From Lumbricus rubellus (Eukaryota; Annelida; Clitellata; Crassiclitellata; Lumbricidae), in NCBI GenBank assembly GCA_945859605.1, contig OX243817.1:26406843-26470842 (forward strand): DNA of 64,000 nt. Reading direction: 5' to 3'. Both the position numbers and the translations under genes were made by a program. The notes below the pieces were generated by a model, which worked only from the letters and a program-made list of their open reading frames with translations, was not told the origin of the DNA and did not search any database. Numbering within the stretch: position 1 is the stretch's first letter; every line of letters begins with the position of its first letter. This document shows, piece after piece, positions 62,601 to 64,000 of the stretch.

Positions 62601-64000
62601 GGGGATAAATATGCAAAATTGAACTAATACAGCATACTATGCAATCATCAATGTTGGCTGAATCCTGTCTTTCCAACCAATTCACATACAACATTGGTCA
62701 TTGAAGACCCAGCAGTAGACCAGTTCTTTTCCCCTTTTAAATACCAAATAGTTATATGTTGTTTGTAACTCTGAATGTGGTTTGCAACTGCGAATTAAAG
62801 TCAATACTGTACTTAAATCTTAAAGAGATGAACCATAAGCAAACTCTAAACGTCCACCTAATTTCCTAATTTATATCTACGCATTTGTTGACTTAACCCT
62901 TTAATGCTGAGATGGTAGTAAATGGTATGGGAAATCATATACCCTCTGGCATTAAAGGGTTAACAATCCAATGACTGACTGATCAGTTGAGCCAATGACA
63001 TAATGTCACCTACCGTAGTATTCTCCCTCTGGATGGCTTTCCAACCGATTTTCCAGCTCCTTCGTCAGTTCATCCACCTTCTTCTCTGCTTCTGACACTC
63101 CCTTGTGACCAGCCACCTGAACTTGAGGCGCCATCTGATGATTGCCCGATGAAACATCAACAGCCACTGAATTTCCTTCGCCCGTCACTCCTCCACTGTA
63201 ACTGTTGGACGATCCTCCAGTGATGTGTGGGCCGTAGTAGGGCGGGGGCGACTTGGTCTGCGTGCCAGAACCATCGCTCGGAGGGGGAGCCGGCTTCTTC
63301 ATGAACTGGTTTCCCGTTTCCCGCATCTCGTTTTCCAGCTGCTGGGTAAGAACAGCCAGCTTCTTCTCTGCCTCCGACGGTCCATCAGGACGTGGCGGGA
63401 CGACATCGTAATGGAGGCCCTTGATACGAGTGATGGGCTGTGACGTGACCCGGGCCGGTTCTCCGGTAGATGAGCTCTGAACGACATTTATCGGAATCTT
63501 GTAGACGACACTGGGCGTTGGCGAGCTTGAATTACGGCCTTGAACTCGGATTGGGATGTTGTGCACCTCCGGCTTGCGACCCGCTCGGTCCGGTCCGGCT
63601 GATGACTGCGGGATAACCGTGACCCTCGCAAGATGCATCCCTGCTTGAGCACGCATCCTAGCGTCGTATGGCGGGGGTGGTGCAGGTTCGTTGAAGCGTT
63701 CGTACAGCGACAAGGTGTGAGGGCGTGTTGCGGTCGGGTCGTGCCCAGCAAACCCGGGGTGCGACAACACGGTGTGCGCGCGCTGGCCGAAGAACTTGTC
63801 GCCGAGGAGTCCGCCCGTGCGGAACGCCGGATGTTTCGTATCGAAAAACGTGAAGTGGCTCGACAGGTTGGTGAGACTCGTCCGCGGACTCGAATGCTTC
63901 GAGTCGATCGAGAGACTGCTGATGCTCGACCGCGGACTAGCGAGCAACGAGTGCGGACTTCCGTGACGCTGGTGGTCATGGTGCGCAGGCAGCGGCGGTG
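50685..64000 (-). CDS. AJUBA: Ajuba/LIMD1/WTIP-type LIM protein (eight exons in window, 5' incomplete)
   Basis: Minus-strand exons are 64000-63014 (partial), 61374-61273, 58425-58358, 55468-55406, 53461-53331, 52552-52501, 51635-51567 and 50792-50685; all phases agree and the stop is TAA. The visible 525 residues end in three LIM domains. LIM1 has [10 protein letters not shown] and [23 protein letters not shown]2 has KCVICGHLI and [23 protein letters not shown]3 has KCAACGLSI and [21 protein letters not shown] and [11 protein letters not shown] fit the Ajuba/LIMD1/WTIP group better than zyxin/LPP/TRIP6. Family members shuttle between adherens junctions and nucleus and restrain Hippo kinases. 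The N-terminal part is Ser/Pro-rich with two PPPY motifs (about 63677 and 63248). The first exon is open to the window edge with no start codon, so the N-terminus is missing. Which vertebrate paralogue is closest cannot be told. Confidence 0.94.
51165..51235 (-). repeat. LINE 3' tail, diverged
   Basis: TTTATTCATTCACTCATTCA followed by TTGTATTGCACCCCCTCAAA and TCTCAGCGCATACAGCTC. A poor match to the LINE terminus. Confidence 0.4.
52322..52461. mobile_element. TTAA-type MITE, 140 bp
   Basis: TTAA then CCCTTTAATACCGCAGG; right end ACCATCTCGGCATTAAAGAG then TTAA. The right half is close to 3776-3835. It lies in the intron 39 bases from LIM3 exon 52501-52552. Confidence 0.65.
53076..53287 (-). 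repeat. tRNA-derived SINE with LINE-type 3' tail
   Basis: Minus-strand head GTGGAGCATGGTGGTGTAGG, B box GGGTTTGAATCC-like, body GACCTTGGGCAAGTTCTTCA, tail GGAGCGCTTCTGAGTAG and GAAAGGGCGCTATAACGAGT. It ends 44 bases from the LIM2 exon 53331-53461. Confidence 0.83.
54858..55302. mobile_element. PIF/Harbinger-like non-autonomous element, copy 2
   Basis: Near-identical to 6690-7102 (GTAACAGAGCTAAAAAAA, TTGGGTAGGTAGGTCGG, AAGTATACCCC, GGGTCGCGGCCGTAAAAATG). Flanks are TTA on both sides (54855-54857, 55303-55305). It differs mainly in the central A/T runs. Confidence 0.78.
56142..56207. mobile_element. TTAA-flanked hairpin MITE
   Basis: TTAA, CCCTTTGCATGCCAGA, then TCTGGCACGCAAAGGG, TTAA (56138-56141, 56208-56211). 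It folds into one hairpin. Confidence 0.72.
56852..56913. mobile_element. TTAA-flanked hairpin MITE
   Basis: TTAA, CCCTTTACCGACCAAG, then CTTTGGTCTGCAAAGGG, TTAA (56848-56851, 56914-56917). Interior ATAGGATTTTCCATATCATT resembles 3776-3835. Confidence 0.72.
57490..57565 (-). repeat. LINE 3' tail with (ATTC)n
   Basis: TTCATTCCCTCATTCATTAA, then TTGTATAGCACATCTACAAG and GAGGTGCTCCCAACACCAGC. Diverged. Confidence 0.5.
57690..57820 (+). repeat. Dispersed repeat, copy A
   Basis: ACATTATAAACACACGGTGC, CTACAGCGGCTTTA and ATTACAGAGACTTCTTGCCT match copy B at 58490-58615 in the same orientation. The two copies bracket the exon at 58358-58425. Type unknown. Confidence 0.7.
58490..58615 (+). repeat. 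Dispersed repeat, copy B
   Basis: ACATTATAAACACACAGTAC, CTACAGCTGCTTTA and ATTACAGAGACATCTTGCCT parallel copy A at 57690-57820, with similar flanking order. Confidence 0.7.
59850..60015 (-). repeat. Diverged SINE
   Basis: Minus strand: GGTTGCGCTGTCAGGTTAGG, GGGTTTGAACC (B box), then CCTTAGGCAAGTCCCCCCAC and CACCAAATGTTACTC. It resembles the head and body of the 31225-31441 family at low identity. Confidence 0.55.
60695..60930. repeat. AT-rich repeat of AATTGATT/CTAATT motifs
   Basis: CAGAGGTGGAAAAC at the left and CACATCTCTG at the right enclose many TAGCTAATT, AATTGATT and ATTCTAATT words. The ends look like a degenerate inverted pair but no matching 8-bp flanks were found. Confidence 0.45.
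62170..62280. repeat. (GATGGT)n / (GAT)n microsatellite
   Basis: CATCACCATCATCACC is followed on the same strand by GATGATGATGGTGGTGG and GATGATGATGAT, giving an imperfect inverted pair of triplet runs in the LIM gene's first visible intron. Confidence 0.85.
62897..62959. mobile_element. TTAA-flanked hairpin MITE
   Basis: TTAA, CCCTTTAATGCTGAG, then CTCTGGCATTAAAGGG, TTAA (62893-62896, 62960-62963). Interior GGTAGTAAATGGTATGGGAA is the reverse complement of the 3776-3835 interior type. It ends about 55 bases from the donor at 63014. Confidence 0.75.

Noticed and set aside
63488..63979. 163-codon Arg/Ser-rich frame overlapping the LIM gene first exon
   Set aside because: Alternative frame of the GC-rich Ajuba-type exon; the supported frame continues in phase into LIM1.

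Overview
This is a 64 kb piece of an animal nuclear genome. It is AT-rich, has GT-AG spliced genes with introns from about 80 bases to over 6 kb, and is loaded with decayed transposable elements and microsatellites. The proteins are clear bilaterian orthologues. The repeat landscape (tRNA-derived SINEs sharing a 3' end with a CR1/L2-like LINE, many hAT-like and TTAA-flanked MITEs, frequent TAGGCCTA strings) suggests a marine invertebrate. The phylum cannot be fixed from the sequence alone.

Four protein-coding genes were reconstructed exon by exon from splice sites, reading phase and family similarity. (1) RMDN1, a TPR-type regulator of microtubule dynamics, + strand, 1776-8102, nine exons, 299 aa. 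(2) GMP reductase, - strand, 9558-15811, seven exons, 353 aa, converging on RMDN1. (3) A PLEKHG4/puratrophin-1/quattro-type RhoGEF (SEC14-like, spectrin-like, DH and PH), + strand, 20065 to 44831 or 45088, 22 exons, about 1289 or 1327 aa. It lies head to head with GMPR across about 4.3 kb. (4) An Ajuba/LIMD1/WTIP-type protein with three LIM domains, - strand, 50685 to beyond 64000; its N-terminus is outside the window. The genes are unrelated housekeeping, signalling and cytoskeletal genes and do not form a pathway unit.

The space between exons is mostly transposon debris. Six non-autonomous elements have hAT-type 8-bp target duplications (one of them 7 of 8), and others have 8-bp duplications but unfamiliar ends. 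There are two Harbinger-like copies with 3-bp TNA duplications, a swarm of tiny TTAACCC...GGGTTAA hairpins together with a 1.06 kb relative that keeps a trace of a piggyBac-type transposase N-terminus, and a SINE/LINE pair with a common tail. The most unusual observations are: three MITEs with unrelated ends but a common telomere-like core; a predicted exon-skipping switch between two C-termini in the RhoGEF; a GC-AG intron forced by reading phase; and tandem duplications copying both splice sites of one GMPR exon. No viral genes, toxin genes, CRISPR arrays or complete tRNA/rRNA genes were recognised.
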